Below, in pieces: positions 17,470 through 25,326 of a stretch of 64,000 bases of DNA. Each line of letters opens with the position of its first letter. Position 1 is the stretch's first letter. The DNA lies in assembly GCA_036261625.1 (NCBI GenBank), contig DATAKL010000034.1:62001-126000 (forward strand), in the 5' to 3' direction. The position numbers and the translations under genes are program-made. The DNA comes from JAAXKN01 sp036261625 (GTDB taxonomy: Bacteria; Bacteroidota; Ignavibacteria; Ignavibacteriales; SURF-24). The notes below the pieces were generated by a model that saw nothing but the letters and a program-made list of their open reading frames with translations, searched no databases and was not told where the DNA came from.

Positions 17470-18393
17470 TTGAAAATAGCTCATATATCAGACCTTCACA
17501 TCTGCTCGAGGCGGAACTTCAGAAATATAAAAAATGCGCGCCGGCTTTTAGAGCACATTCTGGATAATAATTACGATCACATAGCAATTACAGGCGACAT
17601 TACCGAAAACGGCTCTGAAAAGGAATTCAGGCTCATAAGGGGTCTTTTAGAGGAATTCGATCTCCTGGATCCGAAGAAGCTTTCTGTGGTAATAGGAAAT
17701 CATGATATCTACGGCGGAATACAGTTCGCAGAGGATATAATAGGGTTTCCGGAAAAATGCATGAAGACCAACTATAAAATGAAAGTAAGGGAATTTGAGG
17801 TATACTTCCGAGAAGCATTTGACGGGGTGTATGCACCCGGGCAGGATTTTTTCCCTTATGCCAAGGACCTGGGTGAAGTTGTACTGGTTGGCATAAACTC
17901 AATTGGCGAGTACTCAAAGCTGAAAAACCTCTTTGCATCAAAAGGTAAAATTTCGGAAAGTCAGTATGAGGGGCTGCAGCAAATCTTTTCTTCGGGGAAT
18001 TACACAGGCAAACCGGTAATTCTCCTGATACATCATCATCTTTATAAAACACCTTTCTATGCATTCTCCAACGATAGCAGGATCTGGGCGCGCATCGAAA
18101 ATGAAGCGATGAAACTGAAGGGAAGAAAAAAGTTTTTAAATTACCTGGGCGGCTCAAATATAAAACTTGTGCTCCATGGGCATGTTCATGAGTCAGTCGA
18201 GTACAATAAAAAAGGGATCCGCTGCCTGAATGCCGGTGAGACTTTCCGGCCCGGGTATCCCGACGGCATAAGTTATAATTCTATAACAATTGACGGTGCC
18301 GGTTCCATTCTGACAGAAAACATAGTTCTGCCGGATAAAAGAAAGTTAAAACTTCAGGAGAGTCTTTTCCCGATGCATGCGGTAAACTTTTAG
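17470..18393 (+). CDS. Calcineurin-like metallophosphoesterase
   Basis: 307 residues with the complete metallophosphoesterase signature: DLH near residue 8, GDITENG near 43, GNHD near 77, HHH near 187 and GHVH near 237. These bind two metal ions. There is no signal peptide, so it acts in the cytoplasm on phosphodiesters, phosphomonoesters or nucleotides. It starts with TTG at 17470, eight bases after AAGGA. The Pho box just upstream and its place between pstB1 and a PhoB-type regulator suggest induction under phosphate limitation, releasing phosphate from an internal ester. The substrate is not predictable. Confidence 0.9.
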   Translation: MKIAHISDLHICSRRNFRNIKNARRLLEHILDNNYDHIAITGDITENGSEKEFRLIRGLLEEFDLLDPKKLSVVIGNHDIYGGIQFAEDIIGFPEKCMKTNYKMKVREFEVYFREAFDGVYAPGQDFFPYAKDLGEVVLVGINSIGEYSKLKNLFASKGKISESQYEGLQQIFSSGNYTGKPVILLIHHHLYKTPFYAFSNDSRIWARIENEAMKLKGRKKFLNYLGGSNIKLVLHGHVHESVEYNKKGIRCLNAGETFRPGYPDGISYNSITIDGAGSILTENIVLPDKRKLKLQESLFPMHAVNF

Positions 18394-18446
18394 TCTAAAG
18401 GCTCTGCATAACGAAACAGTTTGATAAAAAGAAAGACAGTTGAAGA

Positions 18447-19157
18447 ATGAAAAGTAAAATAATGCTTGTGGATGATGAACAGGACATCGTTGAATTGTTA
18501 AGGTACAACATAGAGCGTGAAGGCTTTCAGGTAATAAGCGCCTTTAACGGCCGTGAGGCACTTGAAAAAATGTCTGAAAAGCCCGATATGATCATACTTG
18601 ACGTAATGATGCCGGAAATGGACGGCTATGAGGTTTGCAGAAGAATACGTGAAAATAAGCTCTTATGTCATATTCCCATCATATTTCTTACAGCAAAATC
18701 GGCTGAGGCAGATGAGGTTATGGGGCTGGAAATGGGAGCCGACGATTTTGTTGCAAAACCTATTTCTCCAAAAAAACTTGTTGCCCGCATCAGGGCAAAT
18801 CTCAGGTGGAAAGACAAGCCTTCAGTATATGGAAACGAAAGTGAGCCCCTGCTGAAACTGGGCCCCATTGAAATTGACAGGCAGGGCTTTGAAGTACGCA
18901 TCGACGGTGTAGCGGCTCATTTTCTCAAAAAAGAATTTGAAATCCTTTCCTTAATCGCAATGAAGCCCGGCAGGGTTATGAGACGGGAAGTGATCTTAAA
19001 TGAGATCTGGGGTGAGGAGTCCTATATTACGGAAAGAACAATAGACGTGCACATCAGAAAGATACGTGAAAAGCTTGGCAGCCATGCGGAAATGATAGAA
19101 ACAATTAAGGGTGTGGGATACCGCATTAAGGAGTATGCAGGAACTGCCGGGGCGTGA
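18447..19157 (+). CDS. phoB: OmpR/PhoB-family response regulator, probable PhoB
   Basis: 236 residues. A receiver domain (about 3-118) has the acidic pair in LVDDE, phospho-acceptor Asp in IILDVMMPEMDG near residue 52 and Lys in AKPISPKK. A winged-helix DNA-binding domain (about 140-230) ends with TERTIDVHIRKIREKL and IKGVGYRIKE, typical of PhoB. It lies in the middle of the phosphate genes and close to several 11-bp repeat boxes, so it is the likely regulator that binds them. No PhoR-type histidine kinase is adjacent; its partner must be elsewhere. Confidence 0.88.
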   Translation: MKSKIMLVDDEQDIVELLRYNIEREGFQVISAFNGREALEKMSEKPDMIILDVMMPEMDGYEVCRRIRENKLLCHIPIIFLTAKSAEADEVMGLEMGADDFVAKPISPKKLVARIRANLRWKDKPSVYGNESEPLLKLGPIEIDRQGFEVRIDGVAAHFLKKEFEILSLIAMKPGRVMRREVILNEIWGEESYITERTIDVHIRKIREKLGSHAEMIETIKGVGYRIKEYAGTAGA

Positions 19158-19241
19158 AAAACAGCCTGTTTGTGAAAAAAAGAGACATTTCTTTCAGCCC
19201 AAAATCCTCTTCCGGCATTAGCCCCGCAGAAAAGCCCAATG

Positions 19242-19279
19242 TTAACAAATTGTTAAGTTTACTTTGACCTATATTAAAC
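19242..19279 (+). promoter_or_regulatory. Pho box upstream of the second pst operon
   Basis: TTAACA (19242), TTAAGT (19253), TTGACC (19264) at exact 11-bp steps, and TTAAAC (19274) one base short. It is 135-170 bases before pstS2. The first two also form an inverted repeat. Confidence 0.65.
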
Positions 19280-19414
19280 TACTCTCAAATTTCCTAATTT
19301 TGAAATAGGAAATTTTTAGTTAGTCTGACTCAGGGCTGAACCCGGAGTAATCAAAATGAAATTGAGAGTTTAAGATAAAACAATTTGGAATCAACAATTT
19401 AACTGGAGAATCTA

Positions 19415-20215
19415 ATGTCTAAAAAAACAATTTATGCATCCGTAGTCGTTCTGGCAGCCCTCGTGGTCTTCGGATGCGGAAAGTCAAAGACTACCGTTAC
19501 ACTTGCCGGATCAACGGCTTTTCAGCCTTTTGCCGAAAAACTGGCAGAACAGTACATGCAGTCGCATAATAATGTAAACATCACGGTCCAGGGCGGAGGC
19601 TCTGCTGTCGGAATTCAGAGCGCAAATTCAGGCGCCGCACAGATCGGCATGGCCGACATGGTTCAGCTCCCCAAGGAAGCACAGGGCCTCACCTCGGTAA
19701 TTGTAGCCCGCGACGGCGTTGCAATTGTGGTAAACCCGAAGAACCCTATAACCAACCTGACAACAGACCAGGTACGCGATATATTTAACGGCAAAATCAC
19801 AAACTGGAAGGAAGTAGGCGGCAATGACGCTCCTATTACTGTTGTGTCAAGGGAAGCCGGCTCAGGCACAAGATCATCCTTTGAACAGATTATAGGCAAC
19901 ATAGAGCTGAAGAAAGACGCACTTGTTCAGGATTCCAACGGCACGATACGTGAAACCGTTTCGAACGATCCTAACTCTGTCAGCTACCTTTCACACGGAC
20001 TTGTAAACGAGAAGGTAAAACCCCTTACCTTAGACGGCATTCAGCCCACAATTGAAAACATCGTAAGCGGTACATATAAGATTTCCAGACCGATATTCCT
20101 CCTTGTAAAGGGACAGATTCAGGGCGAAGCAAAGAACTTCATAGATTATATACTTTCTCCTGAAGGACAGAAGACAATAAAAGATAACGGACTTCTGCCT
20201 GCAAATTCAAAATAA
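19415..20215 (+). CDS. pstS: Phosphate-binding lipoprotein PstS (system 2)
   Basis: 266 residues. The signal peptide ends in the lipobox VFGC (Cys21), so the protein is anchored as a lipoprotein. Phosphate-site segments include LAGSTAFQPFAEKLAEQY, VQGGGSAVGIQSANSG, VSREAGSGTRSSFEQI and DPNSVSYLSHG. It belongs to the shorter PstS branch seen in Bacillus and Archaea rather than the E. coli branch. Starts the second operon pstS-pstC-pstA-pstB2-pstB3; an ACTGGAG lies ahead of the ATG. Confidence 0.95.
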   Translation: MSKKTIYASVVVLAALVVFGCGKSKTTVTLAGSTAFQPFAEKLAEQYMQSHNNVNITVQGGGSAVGIQSANSGAAQIGMADMVQLPKEAQGLTSVIVARDGVAIVVNPKNPITNLTTDQVRDIFNGKITNWKEVGGNDAPITVVSREAGSGTRSSFEQIIGNIELKKDALVQDSNGTIRETVSNDPNSVSYLSHGLVNEKVKPLTLDGIQPTIENIVSGTYKISRPIFLLVKGQIQGEAKNFIDYILSPEGQKTIKDNGLLPANSK

Positions 20216-20255
20216 GGCGGAATAAAACTGGTTTATTCATTTTTCGGGACATTTA

Positions 20256-21113
20256 ATGAAGCTTGTTGGTGAAAAGGGTGTAAAGCGTATTTTAATGGCG
20301 GTAGCTTTTTCAGCTATTTCGGCTCTTCTGCTGATCACCCTCTTTATTATAAATGAAGGACTCCCCTTTATTTTCAAATACGGAATAAAAGATTTCCTCT
20401 TTGCCTCCGACTGGAACCCGGCCCAGGGTAAGTTCGGCATATTTCCAATGATTGCCGCCTCGCTCTGGGTTACATTCGGCGCCATGATAATAGGCGCGCC
20501 CTTGGGTGTTGCAGTTGCCCTTTTTTTAAGCGAGTACGCTCCAAGGCCCCTTATGAAAGCAGTAAAGCCTACAATTGAGCTCCTGGCTGCCATCCCCTCC
20601 GTCGTCTACGGCTTTATAGGAGTTGTGGTGCTGGCGCCTTTTATCAGGAGCTACTTCGGGGGACCGGGACTTTCACTTCTGGCCGGGTGCATAATTCTTG
20701 GCATCATGATACTGCCTACAGTTATAAGCATCAGCATCGATTCCATAATGGCTGTGCCCCGCAGCTACCGCGAGGGCTCGCTTGCACTTGGCGCCACGAC
20801 CTGGCAGACGATACACATGGTTACAATAAAGGCTTCAAAGTCGGGTATAATTGCGAGCATCATTCTGGGCCTTGGACGCGCAGTAGGAGAGACGATGGCT
20901 GTAATCATGGTCTCGGGAAATTCAGTTAACATACCTCACGCGGCAACAGATTCTGTACGTACTCTTACAGCCAATATAGCCCTCGAGATGAGTTATGCCA
21001 CCGGAATGCACCGCGAGGCACTCTTTGCAACGGGCGTGGTTCTCTTTATAGGCATTATCATACTGAATTCCTTTGCCAGCGTTGCACTTAGAAAAAGGAC
21101 GGCAAAAAGATGA
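20256..21113 (+). CDS. pstC: Phosphate ABC transporter permease PstC (system 2)
   Basis: 285-residue permease with six helices. It carries IELLAAIPSVVYGFIGVVVL, the EAA loop REGSLALGATTWQTIHMVTI and GLGRAVGETMAVIMVSGN. It is 56 residues shorter than PstC1, lacking that protein's cytoplasmic tail and a periplasmic insert. Its stop overlaps the pstA2 start by four bases (ATGA), indicating translational coupling. Confidence 0.95.
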   Translation: MKLVGEKGVKRILMAVAFSAISALLLITLFIINEGLPFIFKYGIKDFLFASDWNPAQGKFGIFPMIAASLWVTFGAMIIGAPLGVAVALFLSEYAPRPLMKAVKPTIELLAAIPSVVYGFIGVVVLAPFIRSYFGGPGLSLLAGCIILGIMILPTVISISIDSIMAVPRSYREGSLALGATTWQTIHMVTIKASKSGIIASIILGLGRAVGETMAVIMVSGNSVNIPHAATDSVRTLTANIALEMSYATGMHREALFATGVVLFIGIIILNSFASVALRKRTAKR

Positions 21114-21946
21114 GAATAGATCCGCGCCACACACAGAAAGCTGCTGTTGCAATCCTTGCAGGGGCAACCGTACTGGTACTGCTGATACTTGTGTTTATAA
21201 TTGTATTCATACTTGAAAAGGGTCTTCCTGTAGTCAACCTGCAGTTCCTGACCACTAATCCTCAGGAGATGGGGCGCTCGGGCGGAATATTCCCGACTAT
21301 CATCGGAACAATAATTCTACCAGTCGTTGCACTTTTAATTGCAACCCCATTGGGTGTCTTTACAGCCGTTTACTTAAGCGAATATACAAGAGAGAATACT
21401 CTTACCAGAATAATCCGTTTCGGAACAGACTGCCTGGCTGGAATTCCTTCAATAATATTCGGACTCTTCGGTTATATATTCTTTGTCATCACGCTCCAGA
21501 TGGGGTGGTCCATAATGGCAGGAAGCCTTACACTGGCTGTAATGGTGCTCCCGACGATCATTAGAACTTCCGAAGAAGCCGTACGTGCCGTTCCTAAAGT
21601 TTACAGGGAAGTCAGCTTCTCTCTTGGGGCATCGGGATGGCAGACCGTAAGAAAGGTAATTCTGCCTAACGCGCTTCCCGGCATTGTAACGGGCGTTATG
21701 CTTTCAATAGGGCGATCAATCGGCGAGACTGCAGCCGTTATATTTACCGCTGGGTCGTCACTCAGGATCCCGACCTCGGCTTTTGATTCGGTAAGGACAA
21801 TGGCGGTTCATTTTTACCTGCTGGCCCGGGAAGGCATATCCCAGGAAAATGCCTACGGCACTGCCGCAACACTGATCATTGCCGTCCTGATTGTTAATCT
21901 TACAGCATACTGGATAATGAACCGTTTCATTGCCAGGAGAGGATAA
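21110..21946 (+). CDS. pstA: Phosphate ABC transporter permease PstA (system 2)
   Basis: 278-residue permease. Motifs are IPSIIFGLFGYIFFV, the EAA loop REVSFSLGASGWQTVRKVIL and SIGRSIGETAAVIFTAG. It overlaps pstC2 by four bases; pstB2 starts four bases after its stop. In this system the cytoplasmic EAA loops of PstC2 and PstA2 would each dock onto one ATPase subunit. That matters because the two ATPases encoded next are not equivalent. Confidence 0.95.
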   Translation: MRIDPRHTQKAAVAILAGATVLVLLILVFIIVFILEKGLPVVNLQFLTTNPQEMGRSGGIFPTIIGTIILPVVALLIATPLGVFTAVYLSEYTRENTLTRIIRFGTDCLAGIPSIIFGLFGYIFFVITLQMGWSIMAGSLTLAVMVLPTIIRTSEEAVRAVPKVYREVSFSLGASGWQTVRKVILPNALPGIVTGVMLSIGRSIGETAAVIFTAGSSLRIPTSAFDSVRTMAVHFYLLAREGISQENAYGTAATLIIAVLIVNLTAYWIMNRFIARRG

Positions 21947-21950
21947 TTTA

Positions 21951-22706
21951 ATGAGAATAAAATTTCAGATAAAGAACTTTTACTTTTTCTATAACGGTTC
22001 TCCGGTTCTAAAAGATATTAACCTGGAGATTAATGCCGGCGAGATACTTGGAGTAATTGGGCCCGCGGGATCGGGAAAAACAACATTTCTGCGCTCCTTA
22101 AACAGGATGAATGAGCTCGAAACGGATACAAGAACCGAAGGCACAATACTAATGGACGGGCAGAACATTTATGGCAAGGATGTAGACGTGGTATCGCTCA
22201 GGAAAAAAATCGGGATGGTTTTTGCGATGCCGGTTCCTCTTCCGATGAGCATATACGAAAACGTTGTCTACGGCCCCAGGCTCTCAGGAATAAAAAATAA
22301 AGCAGAGCTGGATCATCTGGTAGAAAAAAGCCTTACTGAGGCATTCATATGGGACGAGGTAAAGGACCGCCTTAAGCTCTCGGGCTTAAGGCTCTCCGGA
22401 GGGCAGCAGCAGAGGCTCTGCCTGGCAAGAACCCTTGCCATGAGGCCTGAGGTTATACTGCTCGATGAGCCATCCTCAGGACTCGATCCGATATCGACGG
22501 CAAAAATAGAGGATGCGCTTACTCTTCTAAAGAAGGAATACACAATTATACTTGTAACCAACAATACAAAACAGGCGGCCAGAGTTGCAGACAGGACTGC
22601 CTTCTTTCTCATGGGAGAAATGGTTGAAGAGGGGACAACTAGTCAGATATTTACTGCTCCAAGGAAAAAGGAGACTCATGATTATATTACAGGAAGATTC
22701 GGCTGA
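21951..22706 (+). CDS. pstB: PstB paralogue 2: signature intact, Q-loop and switch residues lost
   Basis: 251-residue PstB homologue. I chose the ATG at 21951 over one at 21930 because AGGAGAGG precedes it and the longer form overlaps pstA2. Walker A GPAGSGKTT (37-45), signature LSGGQ (148-152) and Walker B VILLDE (168-173) are intact. The Q-loop glutamine is replaced by Ala92 (GMVFAMPVPLP where PstB has GMVFQRPNPFP), and the switch histidine by Asn204 (LVTNNTKQ where PstB has VTHNMQQ). Both residues normally couple ATP hydrolysis to transport. It can still bind ATP and offer its signature loop to a partner. It overlaps pstB3 by one base (TGATG). Best explained as the regulatory half of a heterodimer with PstB3 (inference). 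Confidence 0.93.
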   Translation: MRIKFQIKNFYFFYNGSPVLKDINLEINAGEILGVIGPAGSGKTTFLRSLNRMNELETDTRTEGTILMDGQNIYGKDVDVVSLRKKIGMVFAMPVPLPMSIYENVVYGPRLSGIKNKAELDHLVEKSLTEAFIWDEVKDRLKLSGLRLSGGQQQRLCLARTLAMRPEVILLDEPSSGLDPISTAKIEDALTLLKKEYTIILVTNNTKQAARVADRTAFFLMGEMVEEGTTSQIFTAPRKKETHDYITGRFG

Positions 22707-23482
22707 TGGAAAACAATATAACTGACAGGAAGAATAAAATTAAAATCTCGGGTCTTGACCTGTTTTACGGCAGGTTCCAGGCACTCATTAATGTTTCCAT
22801 GCCGGTGGAAAAAAATAAAATTACAGCTTTAATAGGTCCTTCCGGATGCGGAAAGTCCACTCTTCTCAGGTCTCTTAACCGCATGAACGACCTGATACCG
22901 GGAACAAAAGTTACGGGACAGATACTTTTAGATGACACGGACGTTTACACTTCAGGAATGGAAGTAACCGAGCTCAGAAAGCGCGTGGGGATGGTTTTTC
23001 AGAGGCCGAATCCTTTCCCTTTATCCATCTATGAGAACGTTACATACGGGCTCAAGGTGGCGGGAGTAAGAAACAAGAGAACCTTGAACGAAGCTGCCGA
23101 AAGAAGCCTTAAGGGAGCATGGATGTGGGATTATGTAAAGGACAAGCTTGATGAGCCGGCTCTTGAGCTCCCCTTGGACCAGCAGCAGAGGCTCTGCATT
23201 GCAAGGCTTCTGGCCGTGGAGCCCGAGGTGATCTTGATGGATGAGCCGTGTTCGTCGCTCGACCCGATTGCAACGATGAAGATTGAAGAGCTGATGCTTG
23301 AGCTTGTGAAAAACTACACCATTGTAATTGTAACGCACAACATGCAGCAGGCCTCGCGCGTATCGGACTATACGGGCTACATGCTTCTGGGGAAAATGAT
23401 AGAGTTTAATGACACGAAGTCTATATTTACGAAGCCCAAAGACAAGCTCACCGAGGAATACATTTCAGGAAAGTACGGATGA
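22706..23482 (+). CDS. pstB: PstB paralogue 3: Walker A/B, Q and H intact, signature degenerate (LPLDQ)
   Basis: 258-residue PstB homologue. Walker A GPSGCGKST (44-52), Q-loop Gln99 in GMVFQRPNPFP, Walker B VILMDE (175-180) and switch His211 in VTHNMQQ are all canonical. The ABC signature LSGGQ is replaced by LPLDQ at 155-159, losing the Ser and both Gly that contact the ATP gamma-phosphate across the dimer. A homodimer would have two defective sites. Paired with PstB2, its complete catalytic half meets the intact LSGGQ of PstB2 in one site, while the other site is degenerate on both sides. Last gene of the operon, with start and previous stop sharing one base. Confidence 0.93.
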   Translation: MENNITDRKNKIKISGLDLFYGRFQALINVSMPVEKNKITALIGPSGCGKSTLLRSLNRMNDLIPGTKVTGQILLDDTDVYTSGMEVTELRKRVGMVFQRPNPFPLSIYENVTYGLKVAGVRNKRTLNEAAERSLKGAWMWDYVKDKLDEPALELPLDQQQRLCIARLLAVEPEVILMDEPCSSLDPIATMKIEELMLELVKNYTIVIVTHNMQQASRVSDYTGYMLLGKMIEFNDTKSIFTKPKDKLTEEYISGKYG

Positions 23483-23485
23483 TAT

Positions 23486-23523
23486 AAAAAAGCAGGGTAC
23501 GGAAATCTTACTGTACCCTGCTT
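23486..23523 (-). terminator. Terminator downstream of phoU
   Basis: 11-bp perfect stem AAGCAGGGTAC (23490-23500 with 23513-23523). In the minus-strand RNA the stem is followed by U residues (A-run 23486-23491). It may also slow the converging pst transcript, but no T run follows on the plus side. Confidence 0.8.
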
Positions 23524-23561
23524 ACTGCAAATTCTTTTTTTAAGAATGCCTCTATCTTCTT

Positions 23562-24245
23562 CTACTCCACCTGTTCTCCGCCTTTATCAAGTCTCTTTTT
23601 ATGTGTAATGAATTCAGCGTCGACGTAGAAGACGATGTCCTCGGCAATATTTGTAGCATGGTCGGCAAGGCGTTCAATGTGTCTTGAGAGCACTATCAGG
23701 TGGCTTCCCGCCTCAACAAGTGAACTGTCTGCCTGCATTCTTGAAACAAGAAACTTGAATGTCTCCTTGTTTAATTTATCCACAACGTCATCAGAAGAGA
23801 GCACCTGGCGTGCGCGGTCTGTGCTTCTGCTGATAAAGGAGTCTATGGCGTCCTGCACCATACGGCGTGCCTGGGTTCCCATCTCCACAATTTTAGATTC
23901 AACTATGAGGTCGTGGAAGCCCTTTGTTTTCTTAATGCGCTGAGCTATGTTAACGGCAATGTCGCCGCAGCGCTCGAGCTGATTATTGATCATAAGGGCC
24001 GACATGATAAACCTGAGGTCGCTTGCCACGGGCTGGAACAGGGCAAGTATATTCTCGCACTGTGTATTGATCAGGTTATCGTAGGCATCGATTTCATTAT
24101 CCTTTGCCTTCATCCCCTTGCAGAGTTCAATGTCCCCGGTTTCAAGAGCCCTGGTTGCGCGTCCCACCTGTTCATCTACCAGGGATGCCATTTTGATGAG
24201 GTTTTCCTTTAAGCTCTCGGTTTCTTTTACGAAGTTTTCCTGCAT
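23562..24245 (-). CDS. phoU: PhoU, phosphate-signalling regulator
   Basis: 227 residues made of two PhoU three-helix bundles. Motifs visible are the first bundle around AKDNEIDAYDNLINTQCENI and LFQPVASDLRFIMSALMINNQLERCGDIAVNIAQR (in segments), and the second with SHLIVLSRHIERLADHATNIAEDIVF in segments. PhoU binds metal clusters through E/D-x-x-x-D motifs and links the Pst transporter to PhoR signalling. It is convergent with the pst operon and has its own probable Pho box about 145 bases upstream. Confidence 0.95.
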   Translation of the reverse strand: MQENFVKETESLKENLIKMASLVDEQVGRATRALETGDIELCKGMKAKDNEIDAYDNLINTQCENILALFQPVASDLRFIMSALMINNQLERCGDIAVNIAQRIKKTKGFHDLIVESKIVEMGTQARRMVQDAIDSFISRSTDRARQVLSSDDVVDKLNKETFKFLVSRMQADSSLVEAGSHLIVLSRHIERLADHATNIAEDIVFYVDAEFITHKKRLDKGGEQVE

Positions 24246-24387
24246 AATGCTTCTCTTTGGATTATAATTATAAATCAGATGTAAAGCGGTTTAAGTCCGC
24301 ATACAGTTCTGTGCATACAATGTAAATAAAAATTTATTATTACGGCAATCTTACACCTTAAAAATAATAAATTGCCGCGACATTAAA

Positions 24388-24409
24388 TGTTAATTAATTG
24401 TTAATTTAT
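24388..24409 (-). promoter_or_regulatory. Possible Pho box upstream of phoU
   Basis: Two consecutive 11-mers starting TGTTAATT at 24388 and 24399, read as TTAACA-type repeats toward phoU on the minus strand. Only two half-sites and an AT-rich setting, so weaker than the others. Confidence 0.5.
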
Positions 24410-24463
24410 TTTTCATGAAACGCGGCTGTGGTACTGGCAAGTCTCTCTGCGGGAAGCGTCAAT

Positions 24464-24498
24464 AAAAAAATCCCTGCCCGGGGTAAATCAGGCAGGGA
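24464..24498 (-). terminator. Terminator after the SnoaL-like gene
   Basis: 8-bp stem TCCCTGCC/GGCAGGGA (24471-24478 with 24491-24498), followed on the minus strand by seven T. Confidence 0.85.
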
Positions 24499-24531
24499 GA
24501 GAGTATTTCAGCATTTATATTTTACAGATCA

Positions 24532-24984
24532 TCAGTGGTGAACTTCAGCAGGCATTTCGACTCCCAGCTGTTTCAAAATTCCCGGCATTCCGCCGCCTTC
24601 AATAGGAGTCAGTTTCATTTTTGTGATCCTGTTATCCTTGACAGTAAATTCGACCGGTTCCTCGGGCATAACCAATGATTTATTTGTGGCCGGAATATCC
24701 TTTATGCCCGGGGCAGGGGAGGGGATGGTGTTTTTGTGCGTGCCTGAAAGCCTTACCTTAACAAACACACGCTCGCCCTTGTCTTCCGTTATTTTGTAAT
24801 TAAAACGGAAGTCGGGCATCCCTTTATTAAAAGCACGGTGCACACCCAGGTACTCATTGCTTCCGAGCGGTTCCGGGCCTACACCCACCACCTTGAAGTC
24901 CTTTGAGAGGAAATTATCTGCTTTTGTAAAGTCATTGTTTTCAATTGCCGTCAAAAATTCCTCTACGACCTTGGCTGATTTCAT
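24532..24984 (-). CDS. SnoaL-like (NTF2-fold) polyketide cyclase/ester cyclase family protein
   Basis: 150 residues. The pattern of an N-terminal helix pair (VVEEFLTAIENNDFTKADNF), then FLSKDFKVVG, a central GMPDFRFNYKITEDKG strand and RITKMKLTP near the end matches the SnoaL/NTF2-like fold with a hydrophobic pocket. Such proteins include cyclases and many proteins of unknown role. The last residues (EVHH) are His-ending. It is monocistronic, with a TCCTCC-type ribosome site (GGAGGA on its strand) before the start. No pathway neighbour indicates a substrate. Confidence 0.75.
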   Translation of the reverse strand: MKSAKVVEEFLTAIENNDFTKADNFLSKDFKVVGVGPEPLGSNEYLGVHRAFNKGMPDFRFNYKITEDKGERVFVKVRLSGTHKNTIPSPAPGIKDIPATNKSLVMPEEPVEFTVKDNRITKMKLTPIEGGGMPGILKQLGVEMPAEVHH

Positions 24985-25137
24985 ATTATCCTCCTTTCAA
25001 AAGGAAATGTTAATGATATTTGGAGATGCGGCAAACCTTTTCCTTAGGTCCTGCTGCACAGCCAATTTTTACAGAAATTAGAAAAATAGCAAGTGGGAAT
25101 AAAATTACACTCCGGATTTTGACATAATTTCAGTGTT

Positions 25138-25171
25138 TTTTCATTTTGAAATTCATATTTTCATTTTGAAA
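25138..25171 (+). promoter_or_regulatory. Paired upstream activator-like sites (two identical 14-mers, 20 bp apart)
   Basis: TTTTCATTTTGAAA occurs at 25138-25151 and 25158-25171; the core TTTCA-TTT-TGAAA is an inverted repeat. The pair lies 82-102 bp upstream of the sigma-54-like element at 25244. A similar pair with the same 20-bp spacing lies before kdp. Proposed to bind the NtrC-type regulator at 27222 (inference). Confidence 0.6.
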
Positions 25172-25243
25172 ATCCTGTTCCCCATGGTATTTATGAAAGT
25201 GGGTTTTGGAGCCGAAATCAGTGTCGAAATGGCGATAAAATTC

Positions 25244-25259
25244 TGGCATTTATTTAGCT
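25244..25259 (+). promoter_or_regulatory. Sigma-54-like -24/-12 promoter of the APC permease-regulator unit
   Basis: TGGCATTTATTTAGCT has GG at -24 and GC at -12 with the correct spacing (consensus TGGCAYG-N4-TTGCW, mismatches at two positions). It lies 68 bases before the permease start. The remainder of the 24985-25326 gap holds only the paired sites at 25138-25171. Confidence 0.6.
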
Positions 25260-25326
25260 CATGTATTCCTCACAAATTCCGGTGCGAACGGATTGACTTT
25301 ACTAACTATTTCCAGGCTCACTCATT

